64,000 nt of DNA, from assembly GCF_903181435.1 (NCBI RefSeq), contig NZ_CAEUHO010000001.1:372001-436000 (forward strand). The letters are read 5' to 3'. The notes under the pieces were generated by a model. That model saw only the letters and a list, made by a program, of their open reading frames with translations, did no database searches and was not told the DNA's origin. This document shows positions 8,259-17,839 of this stretch, one piece after another. A program made the translations under genes and the position numbers. Positions within the stretch are counted from its first letter, which is position 1, and each line of letters opens with the position of its first letter. This DNA comes from Bacteroides acidifaciens (GTDB lineage Bacteria > Bacteroidota > Bacteroidia > Bacteroidales > Bacteroidaceae).

Positions 8259-9593
8259 AATAACGCCTTGTCCCATCATTGCGTGAGCTACTTTCATAAA
8301 TCCGGCAATGTTGGCACCCTTCACATAATTAATGTATCCGTCGGGCTCCGTGCCGTACTTCACGCATTGCGCATGGATACCGTGCATGATTGCGTGGAGT
8401 TTTTCGTCCACTTCGGCGGCACTCCAGCTCAGGTGCATGGCGTTTTGAGACATTTCCAATCCGGAAGTGGCAACACCACCTGCGTTGACTGCCTTACCCG
8501 GTGCGTACATCTTTTTATGTTCGATGAAAAGGTCGATGGCTTCCGGCGTACAGCCCATGTTGGAAATTTCTCCGACGCAAAGTACGTCATTTTTTATGAG
8601 ATTTTGAGCATCTTCTCCATTTAATTCGTTCTGAGTCGCGCAAGGAAGTGCAATATCCGCTTTTACTTCCCACGGACGCTTGCCTTCTACGAAGGTTGCG
8701 TTCGGATATTTTTCTGCGTAAGGAGCGACGATGTCATTACCCGAAGAACGGAGTTCGAGCATATAGTCTATCTTTTCACCGCTGATGCCGTCCGGGTCAT
8801 AGATATATCCGTCCGGACCTGAGATGGTGATTACCTTGGCACCTAGTTCGGTAGCTTTGGTTGCTGCGCCCCAGGCAACGTTTCCGAATCCGGAGATGGC
8901 TACTGTCTTGCCTTTAATATCAATGTTTTTTGCCTGCAACATTTGATTGACAAAATACAGACCACCGAAACCGGTAGCTTCGGGACGAATCAGAGAACCA
9001 CCGAATTCCAATCCCTTTCCGGTGAAGGTGCCTGTAAATTCACGGGTCAGTTTCTTGTACATTCCAAACATATAGCCTACTTCACGTCCGCCTACGCCGA
9101 TGTCACCGGCAGGCACGTCCATGTCGGGACCGAGATGACGCCATAATTCCAGCATGAATGCCTGGCAGAAACGCATGATTTCAGCATCGCTCTTTCCACG
9201 TGGAGAGAAGTCGGAACCGCCTTTGCCGCCGCCCATAGGCAGGGTAGTGAGTGCGTTCTTGAAAGTCTGTTCGAAACCGAGGAATTTCAGGATGGAAAGG
9301 TTCACGGAAGCATGGAAACGGATACCGCCTTTGTACGGACCGATAGCGTTGTTGAATTGTACGCGATAGCCGAGATTGGTTTGCACTTCACCTTTATCAT
9401 CTACCCACGTCACACGGAAAGTAAAGATACGGTCGGGTTCCACCAATCTTTCTATGATTTTAGCTTTTTCAAATTCAGGATGTTGATTGTATATATCTTC
9501 AATGGAGAGAAGAACTTCTTTTACTGCTTGAAGATACTCAGATTCACCGGGATGCTTTGCCTCTAGAGAGGACATGATTTTTTGGATGTTCAT
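8256..9593 (-). CDS. Glutamate dehydrogenase, copy 1 (hexameric type)
   Basis: Interconverts glutamate and 2-oxoglutarate plus ammonia. The 445-aa length and the block PMGGGKGGSDFSPRGKS (catalytic Lys124) place it in the ~445-aa hexameric family. The Rossmann motif is SGFGNVAWG, and the segment after the second strand reads ITISGPDGYIYD. Copy 2 at 25385 has MSDSDGYIFD there, closer to the NADPH-specific enterobacterial enzyme, so this copy may be the one with NAD or dual specificity (often named gdhB in Bacteroides); that is inference. It lies upstream of the M24 peptidase and downstream of a prolyl oligopeptidase, with strong terminators on both sides, so it is probably monocistronic. Confidence 0.92.
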   Translation of the reverse strand: MNIQKIMSSLEAKHPGESEYLQAVKEVLLSIEDIYNQHPEFEKAKIIERLVEPDRIFTFRVTWVDDKGEVQTNLGYRVQFNNAIGPYKGGIRFHASVNLSILKFLGFEQTFKNALTTLPMGGGKGGSDFSPRGKSDAEIMRFCQAFMLELWRHLGPDMDVPAGDIGVGGREVGYMFGMYKKLTREFTGTFTGKGLEFGGSLIRPEATGFGGLYFVNQMLQAKNIDIKGKTVAISGFGNVAWGAATKATELGAKVITISGPDGYIYDPDGISGEKIDYMLELRSSGNDIVAPYAEKYPNATFVEGKRPWEVKADIALPCATQNELNGEDAQNLIKNDVLCVGEISNMGCTPEAIDLFIEHKKMYAPGKAVNAGGVATSGLEMSQNAMHLSWSAAEVDEKLHAIMHGIHAQCVKYGTEPDGYINYVKGANIAGFMKVAHAMMGQGVI

Positions 9594-9731
9594 GATACTA
9601 TATTTTAAAAGGTTAATTCTGATAAAATGTCAACTAACTCACTGCAAATATAGGGAAATTTTTCAAAGTTGCTTATTTTGATGCCGATATTTTGATTAAA
9701 TAATGATAAAATGTCAGATTTTTCTGCTGAA

Positions 9732-9790
9732 AAACACAAAGCCCCGCGACCTGTAATGTAAAATACAGGCTACGGGGCTTCTATGTGTTT
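9732..9790 (-). terminator. Terminator of the prolyl oligopeptidase gene
   Basis: AAACACAAAGCCCCG at 9732-9746 pairs with CGGGGCTT...TGTGTTT ending at 9790, and CCTGTA pairs with TACAGG inside. It starts 20 bases beyond the stop of the minus-strand gene at 9810. It separates that gene from gdh copy 1. Confidence 0.75.
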
Positions 9791-9809
9791 ACAAATAGAA
9801 AGTCGCGCT

Positions 9810-11921
9810 TTAGAATTTCGGTTTCATTCCCAGATTATACATGATAAATCCGTAGATGTCTGCTTGTTCTTCCAGCACTTTCGCCATCGGTTTGCCGGCA
9901 CCGTGCCCGGCTTTGCTGTCGATGCGTATGAGTGTGGGGTTCGTGCCGTCATTATCAGCTTGCAGGGTAGCGGCAAACTTGAATGAGTGGGCGGGAACTA
10001 CGCGGTCGTCATGGTCGGCGGTGGTGACGAGGGTTGCGGGATAGTTGGTGCCCGGTTTGAGATTGTGCAGCGGAGAGTAGCCTTTGAGGTATTCGAACAT
10101 TTCTTTGCTGTCTTCGCTTGTCCCGTAGTCGCTTGCCCAGTTCCAGCCGATGGTGAATTTGTGGTAGCGGAGCATATCCATTACACCTACTTGCGGGATG
10201 GCAACGCGGAACAGGTCGGGGCGTTGCGTCATGCAGGCGCCCACCAGCAGACCGCCGTTGGAACCTCCTACGATGGCTATCTTGTCCTTATCGGTATATT
10301 TCTGGTCGATAAGGTATTCAGCAGCAGAGATAAAGTCGTCGAATACGTTCTGTTTCTGCATTTTGGTTCCGGCTACATGCCAGTCTTCACCGTATTCACT
10401 GCCACCGCGAAGGTTGACTTGGGCATAGATTCCGCCGTTTTCGAGGAACGGGATGCGGATGGCGCTGAATCCGGGGTTGAGGCTGATGCCGAAGCCGCCG
10501 TAACCGTAGAGGAATACGGGGTTCTTGCCGTCTTTCTTCAGGTCTTTCTTATAGGTAAGGAACATCGGGATTTTCACACCGTCCTTGCTGGGATAGAACA
10601 CTTGTTCGGTCACGAAATCGTCCGAGTTGAACTGTACTTTCGGTGCGCGGTATAGTTCGTAGGTGTTGCTGTCCATATCATATTTATAAGTAGCGCCGGG
10701 GATGGTGAAGGAAGTGAATCCGAAGAAACATTCCTTGTCGTCCTTGTTGCCGCTGAAACCTACGGAGCCGAGCGACGGTAATTCGATTTCCTGCAATTGC
10801 TTGCCGTCGAGGTTGTAAACATAGGCGTGGTTGGAAGCGTCTTTATCGTAGGTAAGGAACAGTTTGCCGCCAATCACCTCTGCGTTTGAAAGCACGGCTT
10901 CCGATTCGGGGACGAGTTCTTTCCAGTCTTCCAGTTTGGGGCGGTTGATGTCGGTCACCATGATTCTGTTTTTCGGTGCGCCATAGTTGGTGTAGATATA
11001 AATCTGGTCGCCGATTACTTCAATAGGGTAGTATTGGTAGTCGAGGTCGGTAGTCAGTTGGATGAAAGGGGAGTTGGGCTTTTTCAGGTCGCGGATGAAC
11101 AGGTTGTTTCCTCTTCCGGCACCGGATTCTGTCAGGAAGAGGATGCGTTCGTCTTCACTGGTGCTGGAAGTATAGAAACGTTTCGGATAAGCCGGATTCT
11201 GATAAACCAGTTTGTCTTTCGATTGCGGTTCACCAATTTTATGGTAATAGATTTTATGATTCTCGTTTACGTTGGAGAACTCTTTTCCTTTGCTTGGAGC
11301 ATCGTAAGCACTGTAATAGAATCCGTCTCCCTGCCAGGCGGCGCCGGTGAACTTAGCCCATTCGATGTGGTCTTCCAGCAGTTTGCCGCTTTCGGTGTCC
11401 ATAACATAAATCTCAGACCAGTCTGAGCCGCAGCGTGAAATGCTGTAAGCGGCGTACTTGCCGTCGTTGGAGAAATAAAGACCTGTAAGGGCTACCGTAC
11501 CGTCTTCCGACAGTTTGTTCGGGTCGAGGAATACGCGGGGTTCACCGTCAAGGGAATCCTGCACGTAGAATACACTTTGGTTCTGCAAGCCGTCGTTCTT
11601 GCTGAAGTAATATTTTCCATGTTTTTTGATTGGGGCGCTGATTTTCTCATAGTCGGCCAGTTCCGTCAACCGTTTCAAGAGGTTTTCCCGGAAAGGAATT
11701 TGGCTCAGGTACTCGTTCGTCACTTTGTTCTGTGCTTCTACCCAGGCGGTAGTGGCTGCACTGGTGTCGTTTTCCAACCATCTGTAAGGGTCGGGGACTT
11801 GCGTACCAAAGTACACGTCTATTGTGTCTACCTTTGCCGTCTCGGGGTAGACCAGCTTTTTCTGCTGGGGAGCGCATGACATCACCATGATTCCACTCAT
11901 TAATAAAGTTACCTTTTTCAT
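9810..11921 (-). CDS. Prolyl oligopeptidase family serine peptidase, lipoprotein
   Basis: Cleaves peptides after proline. The 703-aa length is normal for S9A enzymes. A lipoprotein signal ends VMSC near residue 15, so it is membrane-anchored outside the cytoplasm. The N-terminal part (FGTQVPDPYRWLEND and the following ~350 residues) is the seven-bladed propeller. The hydrolase domain has the nucleophile in GGSNGGLL, the acid in TTADHDDRVVP and the His in SKAGHGAGKP, so the triad is complete. On the minus strand a TAGATTTG -7 box lies in the gap to the divergent gene. It is a functional neighbour of the M24 peptidase and glutamate dehydrogenase. Confidence 0.93.
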   Translation of the reverse strand: MKKVTLLMSGIMVMSCAPQQKKLVYPETAKVDTIDVYFGTQVPDPYRWLENDTSAATTAWVEAQNKVTNEYLSQIPFRENLLKRLTELADYEKISAPIKKHGKYYFSKNDGLQNQSVFYVQDSLDGEPRVFLDPNKLSEDGTVALTGLYFSNDGKYAAYSISRCGSDWSEIYVMDTESGKLLEDHIEWAKFTGAAWQGDGFYYSAYDAPSKGKEFSNVNENHKIYYHKIGEPQSKDKLVYQNPAYPKRFYTSSTSEDERILFLTESGAGRGNNLFIRDLKKPNSPFIQLTTDLDYQYYPIEVIGDQIYIYTNYGAPKNRIMVTDINRPKLEDWKELVPESEAVLSNAEVIGGKLFLTYDKDASNHAYVYNLDGKQLQEIELPSLGSVGFSGNKDDKECFFGFTSFTIPGATYKYDMDSNTYELYRAPKVQFNSDDFVTEQVFYPSKDGVKIPMFLTYKKDLKKDGKNPVFLYGYGGFGISLNPGFSAIRIPFLENGGIYAQVNLRGGSEYGEDWHVAGTKMQKQNVFDDFISAAEYLIDQKYTDKDKIAIVGGSNGGLLVGACMTQRPDLFRVAIPQVGVMDMLRYHKFTIGWNWASDYGTSEDSKEMFEYLKGYSPLHNLKPGTNYPATLVTTADHDDRVVPAHSFKFAATLQADNDGTNPTLIRIDSKAGHGAGKPMAKVLEEQADIYGFIMYNLGMKPKF

Positions 11922-12092
11922 GTGAATAAAAAGTCTTTTTGAATAAACTTAAAGTTACAAATCTACAAAATAATAAGAGATAAACAAGTAAACTTTATAA
12001 AGAAGATGGTGGAAAATGAGATTTAAAGAATTAACTTTGCAAAATGTGATTTTGAAGAATGACGACTTGAATAAGAAAGGAGAATATTTTTT

Positions 12093-15068
12093 ATGCTCAG
12101 TAAATATAAATTAAACCAGCTTTACTTCAAAGATACGCAATTCGCTAATTTAATGACCCGGCGAATTTTTAACGTGCTGTTAATAGCCAACCCTTATGAT
12201 GCTTTCATGCTCGAAGATGACGGGCGCATTGACGAGAAGATTTTCAATGAATACACTTCATTGTCTCTGCGTTATCCGCCCCGGTTCTCGCAAGTGTCTA
12301 CGGAAGAGGAAGCGTTGGCGCAGTTGGAAAGTATGTCATTCGACCTGGTGATTTGTATGCCGGGCACAGGGGATAACGACAGTTTTGACATCGGCCGGCA
12401 TATCAAGGAGAAATACGAGCATATTCCTATCGTTATCCTGACTCCTTTTAGTCATGGTATCACGAAACGAATCATCAACGAGGATTTGAGCGCGTTCGAA
12501 TATGTGTTCTGCTGGTTGGGAAATACCGACTTGTTGGTGTCTATCATTAAGTTGATGGAAGATAAAATGAACCTCGAACATGATGTGCAGGAAGTGGGTG
12601 TGCAGTTGATTCTGCTGGTAGAAGATGGCATCCGCTTCTATTCTTCCATTCTTCCGAATCTGTATAAGTTCGTTTTGAAGCAAAGCCAGGAATTCTCTAC
12701 GGAAGCTCTGAATGCGCATCAACGTACGCTTCGTATGCGCGGGCGTCCTAAAATCGTGTTGGCGCGTACGTATCAGGAAGCGATGGAGATTTATCGCAAA
12801 TATCAGAATAATATATTAGGTGTAATCACCGATGTGCGTTTCCCGAAAGTGGAACGGGGAGAGAAAGACGGTCTGGCAGGTATCAAGTTATGTGCCGAGA
12901 TTCGTAAGGACGACCCGTTTGTACCTTTGATTATCCAGTCGTCCGAATCGGAGAACTCTTCTTATGCAGCGAAATACGGTGCGAGCTTTATTGATAAGAA
13001 CTCGAAGAAGATGGACGTCGATTTGCGCCGTATCGTTTCCGACAATTTCGGTTTCGGTGATTTTGTTTTCCGCAATCCAGAGACGGGTGAGGAGATAGCG
13101 CACGTTCGTAATCTGAAAGAGTTGCAGAATATCCTGTTTGCCGTGCCTGCTGAATCTTTCCTGTATCATATCAGCCGCAATCACGTGTCCCGTTGGCTTT
13201 ATTCGCGGGCTATGTTTCCTGTGGCGGAGTTCTTGAAACCTATCACCTGGAGCAGTCTTCAAGATGTGGACGCTCATCGCCGCATTATCTTCGAAGCTAT
13301 CGTGAAATACCGCAAAATGAAGAATCAAGGGGTCGTGGCGGTCTTCAAACGTGACCGTTTCGACCGTTACTCCAATTTTGCCCGTATCGGCGACGGTTCA
13401 TTAGGTGGAAAAGGACGTGGACTGGCTTTTATCGACAATATGGTGAAGCGTCATCCGGAGTTTGACGAGTTTGAAAATGCGCGGGTTGCTATTCCCAAGA
13501 CGGTGGTGCTCTGTACCGATGTGTTCGATGAATTTATGGATATTAATAATCTGTATCAGATTGCCCTTTCGGATGCAGACGATGATACGATTCTGAGATA
13601 TTTCCTGAAAGCAAAATTGCCGGACAGACTGGTAGAGGATTTTTTCACTTTCTTCGATGTAGTGAAGTCTCCGATTGCCATCCGTTCTTCTTCTTTATTA
13701 GAGGACTCTCACTATCAGCCTTTTGCCGGAATCTACAATACATATATGATTCCTTATCTGGACGACCGCTATGAAATGTTGCGTATGCTTTCCGATGCTA
13801 TCAAAGGAGTATATGCTTCGGTCTATTTCCGCGACAGCAAAGCGTATATGCAAGCCACTTCGAATGTAATCGACCAGGAGAAAATGGCTGTAATCTTACA
13901 GGAAGTGGTGGGCAATCAGTATGGCGACCGCTATTATCCTTCCATGTCCGGCGTAGCCCGTTCATTGAATTATTATCCGTTGGGCGATGAAAAGGCGGAA
14001 GAAGGAACGGTAAACCTGGCTTTAGGATTAGGAAAGTATATTGTAGATGGTGGCATGACGCTCCGTTTCTCTCCTTATCACCCGAACCAGGTATTGCAAA
14101 CCAGCGAAATGGAAATAGCCTTGAAAGAGACGCAAACCCGTTTCTATGCTTTGGACTTGAAGAACGCAGGGCATGATTTCTCTATCGACGACGGCTTCAA
14201 CCTTTTGAAACTTCACGTGAAAGAGGCGGAAAATGACGGTGCTTTGCGCTACATTGCTTCCACATACGACCCGTATGACCAAATTATCCGGGATGGCTTG
14301 TATCCGGGTGGCCGTAAAGTGATTACGTTTGCCAATATTCTGCAACATGATGTTTTCCCGTTAGCACGTATTCTTCAATTAGTGTTGAAGTACAGTGAAC
14401 AGGAGATGCGCCGTCCCGTTGAAATCGAATTTGCAGCTACGCTAAGCCGTGAGCAGGATAAAACGGGCACTTTCTATCTTTTGCAAATCCGACCTATCGT
14501 AGATAGTAAAGAGATGTTGGACGAAGATTTGAACGATATACCGGACGAGGATGTAGTGCTTCGTTCTTATAACTCATTGGGACATGGCATTATGAATGAA
14601 ATTTGTGATGTCGTCTATGTCAAGACCGACGGTTACAGTGCTTCGAATAATCAGGCTATTGCCTGGGAGATAGAAAAGATAAACCAGCAATTCCTGAACG
14701 AAGGAAAGAATTATGTTCTTGTCGGGCCGGGACGCTGGGGAAGTAGTGACACATGGCTGGGTATCCCGGTGAAGTGGCCGCATATCTCCGCCGCCCGTGT
14801 AATCGTAGAAGCTGGATTGACCAATTATCGTGTAGACCCTAGTCAGGGTACGCACTTCTTCCAGAACTTGACTTCTTTTGGCGTAGGCTATTTCACCATC
14901 AACGCCTTTATGAATGATGGAGTCTATAACCAGGAATTCCTCAACGCACAGCCGGCAGTGGAAGAGACAAAATACCTTCGTCACGTCCGTTTCGAAAAAC
15001 CGATGATTGTCAAGATGGACGGGAAGAAAAAGCTCGGGGTAGTCCTGATGCCGGGCATCGACAAATAA
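12093..15068 (+). CDS. Receiver-domain protein fused to a PEP synthase-type ATP-binding domain
   Basis: A 991-aa cytoplasmic protein. Residues ~26-150 look like a degenerate receiver fold; residues ~169-320 are a receiver with acidic D178, phospho-acceptor D247 (GVITDVRFP) and Lys302 (SFIDKN). Residues ~425-802 are the ATP-grasp domain of PEP synthase/pyruvate phosphate dikinase (GGKGRGLAF, SPIAIRSSSLLEDS, then LQIRPI at its end). The ~190-residue tail lacks the swivelling phosphohistidine motif (T-x-x-GG-x-x-S/C-H) and the C-terminal PEP-binding barrel. It therefore should not be a complete PEP synthase, although such genes are often labelled that way. A -7 box TAACTTTG lies at 12032-12039. 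The gene stands alone. Confidence 0.75.
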   Translation: MLSKYKLNQLYFKDTQFANLMTRRIFNVLLIANPYDAFMLEDDGRIDEKIFNEYTSLSLRYPPRFSQVSTEEEALAQLESMSFDLVICMPGTGDNDSFDIGRHIKEKYEHIPIVILTPFSHGITKRIINEDLSAFEYVFCWLGNTDLLVSIIKLMEDKMNLEHDVQEVGVQLILLVEDGIRFYSSILPNLYKFVLKQSQEFSTEALNAHQRTLRMRGRPKIVLARTYQEAMEIYRKYQNNILGVITDVRFPKVERGEKDGLAGIKLCAEIRKDDPFVPLIIQSSESENSSYAAKYGASFIDKNSKKMDVDLRRIVSDNFGFGDFVFRNPETGEEIAHVRNLKELQNILFAVPAESFLYHISRNHVSRWLYSRAMFPVAEFLKPITWSSLQDVDAHRRIIFEAIVKYRKMKNQGVVAVFKRDRFDRYSNFARIGDGSLGGKGRGLAFIDNMVKRHPEFDEFENARVAIPKTVVLCTDVFDEFMDINNLYQIALSDADDDTILRYFLKAKLPDRLVEDFFTFFDVVKSPIAIRSSSLLEDSHYQPFAGIYNTYMIPYLDDRYEMLRMLSDAIKGVYASVYFRDSKAYMQATSNVIDQEKMAVILQEVVGNQYGDRYYPSMSGVARSLNYYPLGDEKAEEGTVNLALGLGKYIVDGGMTLRFSPYHPNQVLQTSEMEIALKETQTRFYALDLKNAGHDFSIDDGFNLLKLHVKEAENDGALRYIASTYDPYDQIIRDGLYPGGRKVITFANILQHDVFPLARILQLVLKYSEQEMRRPVEIEFAATLSREQDKTGTFYLLQIRPIVDSKEMLDEDLNDIPDEDVVLRSYNSLGHGIMNEICDVVYVKTDGYSASNNQAIAWEIEKINQQFLNEGKNYVLVGPGRWGSSDTWLGIPVKWPHISAARVIVEAGLTNYRVDPSQGTHFFQNLTSFGVGYFTINAFMNDGVYNQEFLNAQPAVEETKYLRHVRFEKPMIVKMDGKKKLGVVLMPGIDK

Positions 15069-15098
15069 GTTCTGTTAACACTCGCAATTTGAATAAGG

Positions 15099-15140
15099 AA
15101 AGTTCTGTTTTTCATATGAAAGACAGAACTTTTGTGTTTT
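15099..15140 (+). terminator. Rho-independent terminator of the receiver/PEP synthase-like gene
   Basis: AAAGTTCTGT (15099-15108) pairs with ACAGAACTTT (15123-15132), followed by TTGTGTTTTT. It lies 30 bases after the stop at 15068. Confidence 0.8.
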
Positions 15141-15244
15141 TCCTCTTTTAAAGTGGTCTGTTTTTTAGATGTAATATACTAATTGTGTTCCTATTTTCAT
15201 ATTTGGGAATAAAACTTTCTTTGGGTACTTTATTATAAAGAAGT

Positions 15245-15270
15245 AAAACTGTACTTTTGCGTACAGTTTT
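15245..15270 (+). promoter_or_regulatory. Perfect 10-bp inverted repeat overlapping a -7 box
   Basis: AAAACTGTAC at 15245-15254 and GTACAGTTTT at 15261-15270 are exact complements with a 6-base centre. The sequence TACTTTTG at 15252-15259 fits the Bacteroides -7 consensus TAnnTTTG, and the ATG of the following operon is 25 bases downstream. No good TTTG -33 box sits at the right distance. The dyad would suit an operator or activator site over the promoter, or an early RNA hairpin. Confidence 0.5.
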
Positions 15271-15294
15271 ATATATTTTAGAGATTCTAGAGAG

Positions 15295-17817
15295 ATGAGT
15301 AACAGACAACTAGTAAAACTAGCTTTTTGTATATGTCTTTTTCCTCTGTTTTTTTCTTGTTCTTCAGAACGTGACGAAGGTAGTGAAGGAAGTGGGACAT
15401 TACATGTGCAGGTTAATGCAAATCCCGAGGTGGTAGTGGGAACCAATACTCGGGTGAGTGACGGAACGGAACAGGAAGTTCCTGATGTAAATGATTTCTC
15501 TTTTTCCATATTTAAGGGAGAAACTCTTCGTGGTGAATGGGCAACTTTGGCAGATTTTTTTGCGGATGATGAACTGACACTTCGTCCGGGGAATTATACA
15601 GCGGTCGCTTCGTATAGCGATGTCAAAAATGAAGGATTCGAATTACCATATTTTGAAGGTAATCAATCATTTACTATATCAAAAGGTAAAACGACTGATG
15701 TGAAAGTGACTTGCTATTTAGCGAATGCAAAACTAAAGATTACTTATACGGATGCTTTCAAAGAATTCTTTTCTTCTTACTCTTCCGAGGTTACTTCTTC
15801 TTTAAATAATATAGTTAAGTATGAGCAGTCGGAAGAACGTTATGGATATTTTAAACCGGGAGAGTTGCAAGTCCGTACAACATTTCGCAAAAAGCAAGGT
15901 AGCAGTCAGGAAGTGACTGTGCAAGCAAAGACTTTTTTAGCAGAATCCCGTCATGCCTATATTTTGACACTGGATGTGGATGCAGGTTCATCAATGTTGA
16001 ATATATCGTTTAGTGAGGATATTCCAAATCAGGAACCAATAACAATAGATATTTCTGACGAAGCGTTAAGTGCTCCCGCTCCTTATCTGAAAGCGAATGG
16101 ATTTGGGACGGAAGCATTATCTGTCGTAGAAGGTAAAAGTGCCGAATCGTCACAAGTTTATGCATATTTGAATGCGGCTGGCGGGATTGCCCATTGTAAT
16201 TTGACAACTCGCTCCAATACTTTGATTGAGCAAGGATGGCCGGAATCGGTGGACTTGGCTAATGTGCCTGCCGAGATTTTAGAAAAAATGCAAGAATTAG
16301 GATTGAAAATCGTAGGTCTAAGTGACAAGAAGGATAAGATAGCGATGATTGATTTTACGGATGTTATCCCTTTTTTGGAATATAAAGAAGGGGACGCAGA
16401 ACATCTTTTCACTTTAAATGCGGTTGATATTCTGTCAAAAACGAATGAAGAACCGTTGGTTCTCAAGGTGAATAGCTTGGATAATAAGTTTGCAATTACT
16501 ACTGGTTCTACAATTGCTTATGGTACGACCAAAGTGAATGTGGATATGATGCTTGATGGAGATCCATTAAAAGTTAATTATTGGTTGAAGGTGGGTGATA
16601 GCAAACAAGCTATTATTCCAAAGAAAATAAACTCTGATAAGGAGCAACATCAGCTAACTTTTGTTTTGCCTGAGTCACAGACTTCCATTTTGCAAATAGA
16701 GGCTAACTATCTTCGTCGGGTGAAGTCGGTAGAAAGTACTGTTGAAGCTCCATTGTATACACTAAGTCTGGCTTATCCTGGTGATGTTTGGACAAAGAAA
16801 GCAACAGTACAAGTGGACAAAAGTATTGAGGACGGTTGGGAATTTTTATGTTTTAATGACGGGAAAGAGATAAATCCGGTTTATAGTGTTGATAATACTT
16901 CTGTGTCTATGACCGGATTACCCGCAGGGAAGAAAATAGATCTTCGTATTGTGAAAAAGGATTTGGAAGGAGATATTGTTGCAGCTTCTGATGAATTGGA
17001 AATTAATACGGAAAGTGAATTACAGATACCTAATTCAAACTTTGAACAATGGTATGAGAAGTATGTATGGAAATCAGATAAAATAAGTGGTATTAGTAAT
17101 GGAAATCAGGAAATATATACTGCATATCCTTATTTAGAAGGTGAAAATGAGCCGTGGTGGGCAACACGCAATGATTTGAGTACAGCAGAATCCGATGATC
17201 AATCTTATTTTTATAGATATTATCTGAGTACTACCTATGTTAATTCTAACCATTCTGCTAGCTCAAAAATTGGAATTTCGAATAAACCGTGTAACGGTGA
17301 ATATTCTGCAGAAATAGCTGTTGTAGGCTGGGGGGCAGGAAGTACTTGTTCTAAAAAGAATTCTCCTAATTGTAAAAAGAAAACATCAGGTTGTTTGTTT
17401 ATAGGACAATATGATAAACAATCAGGAGAACAATATGGACATATATTTAGTTCTCGTCCTACTCAGATGTCATTTATTTATCGTTTTCATTCTATAAATG
17501 GTGAATCTGCTTCTGCTGTTGTGAAAATAGAACACCGTGAAGATGATGGAAGTATTGTTGTATTAGGTGAAGGTATGTTGGAATTGACGAGCTCAATGGC
17601 TACTACTGTTGACACTCAGGGAATAGTTGATATTGAATATAAGAATACCCAACTTTCACCGACACACATATCTGTTGAGTTTTTGGCAAGCACTGCTTCT
17701 ACGCCATCTGTGAACGGATATAGTGGCAGTTTGGGACTTTTTGCTGGATTTGGAGATACTAGAGCTATTGGTAATATTTTGGTTATCGATGATCTAGTTT
17801 TAGAATATGCAAACTAA
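15295..17817 (+). CDS. Surface lipoprotein with N-terminal DUF4493 and PCMD-like C-terminus
   Basis: First gene of a six-gene operon. The 840-aa protein has a lipoprotein signal ending FFSC near residue 22, followed by SSERDEG, an acidic stretch like the Bacteroidota surface-export signal. Residues ~30-260 resemble DUF4493 (GTLHVQVNANPEVVV, then a TFE/FYEG-like FEGNQSFTISKGKTTDV block), a beta-sandwich reminiscent of fimbrillin N-domains. The middle is beta-rich repeats. Residues ~570-840 (NSNFEQWYE to VIDDLVLEYAN) resemble the putative carbohydrate metabolism domain PCMD, with a Cys-rich insert (CSKKNSPNCKKKTSGC). Codon use is AT-richer than flanking housekeeping genes. Function unknown; a cell-surface binding or structural role is inferred. 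Confidence 0.7.
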   Translation: MSNRQLVKLAFCICLFPLFFSCSSERDEGSEGSGTLHVQVNANPEVVVGTNTRVSDGTEQEVPDVNDFSFSIFKGETLRGEWATLADFFADDELTLRPGNYTAVASYSDVKNEGFELPYFEGNQSFTISKGKTTDVKVTCYLANAKLKITYTDAFKEFFSSYSSEVTSSLNNIVKYEQSEERYGYFKPGELQVRTTFRKKQGSSQEVTVQAKTFLAESRHAYILTLDVDAGSSMLNISFSEDIPNQEPITIDISDEALSAPAPYLKANGFGTEALSVVEGKSAESSQVYAYLNAAGGIAHCNLTTRSNTLIEQGWPESVDLANVPAEILEKMQELGLKIVGLSDKKDKIAMIDFTDVIPFLEYKEGDAEHLFTLNAVDILSKTNEEPLVLKVNSLDNKFAITTGSTIAYGTTKVNVDMMLDGDPLKVNYWLKVGDSKQAIIPKKINSDKEQHQLTFVLPESQTSILQIEANYLRRVKSVESTVEAPLYTLSLAYPGDVWTKKATVQVDKSIEDGWEFLCFNDGKEINPVYSVDNTSVSMTGLPAGKKIDLRIVKKDLEGDIVAASDELEINTESELQIPNSNFEQWYEKYVWKSDKISGISNGNQEIYTAYPYLEGENEPWWATRNDLSTAESDDQSYFYRYYLSTTYVNSNHSASSKIGISNKPCNGEYSAEIAVVGWGAGSTCSKKNSPNCKKKTSGCLFIGQYDKQSGEQYGHIFSSRPTQMSFIYRFHSINGESASAVVKIEHREDDGSIVVLGEGMLELTSSMATTVDTQGIVDIEYKNTQLSPTHISVEFLASTASTPSVNGYSGSLGLFAGFGDTRAIGNILVIDDLVLEYAN

Positions 17818-17839
17818 TTTACATTAAATAAAAAATGAT

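Noticed and set aside
12093..15068. Annotation as a complete PEP synthase
   Set aside because: The phosphohistidine motif and PEP-binding domain are not visible, so the enzymatic name would overstate the evidence.
15150..15294. Possible invertible promoter before the surface operon
   Set aside because: The only strong inverted repeat has a 6-base centre, too short to be an invertible segment, and no outer repeats or recombinase gene were found.
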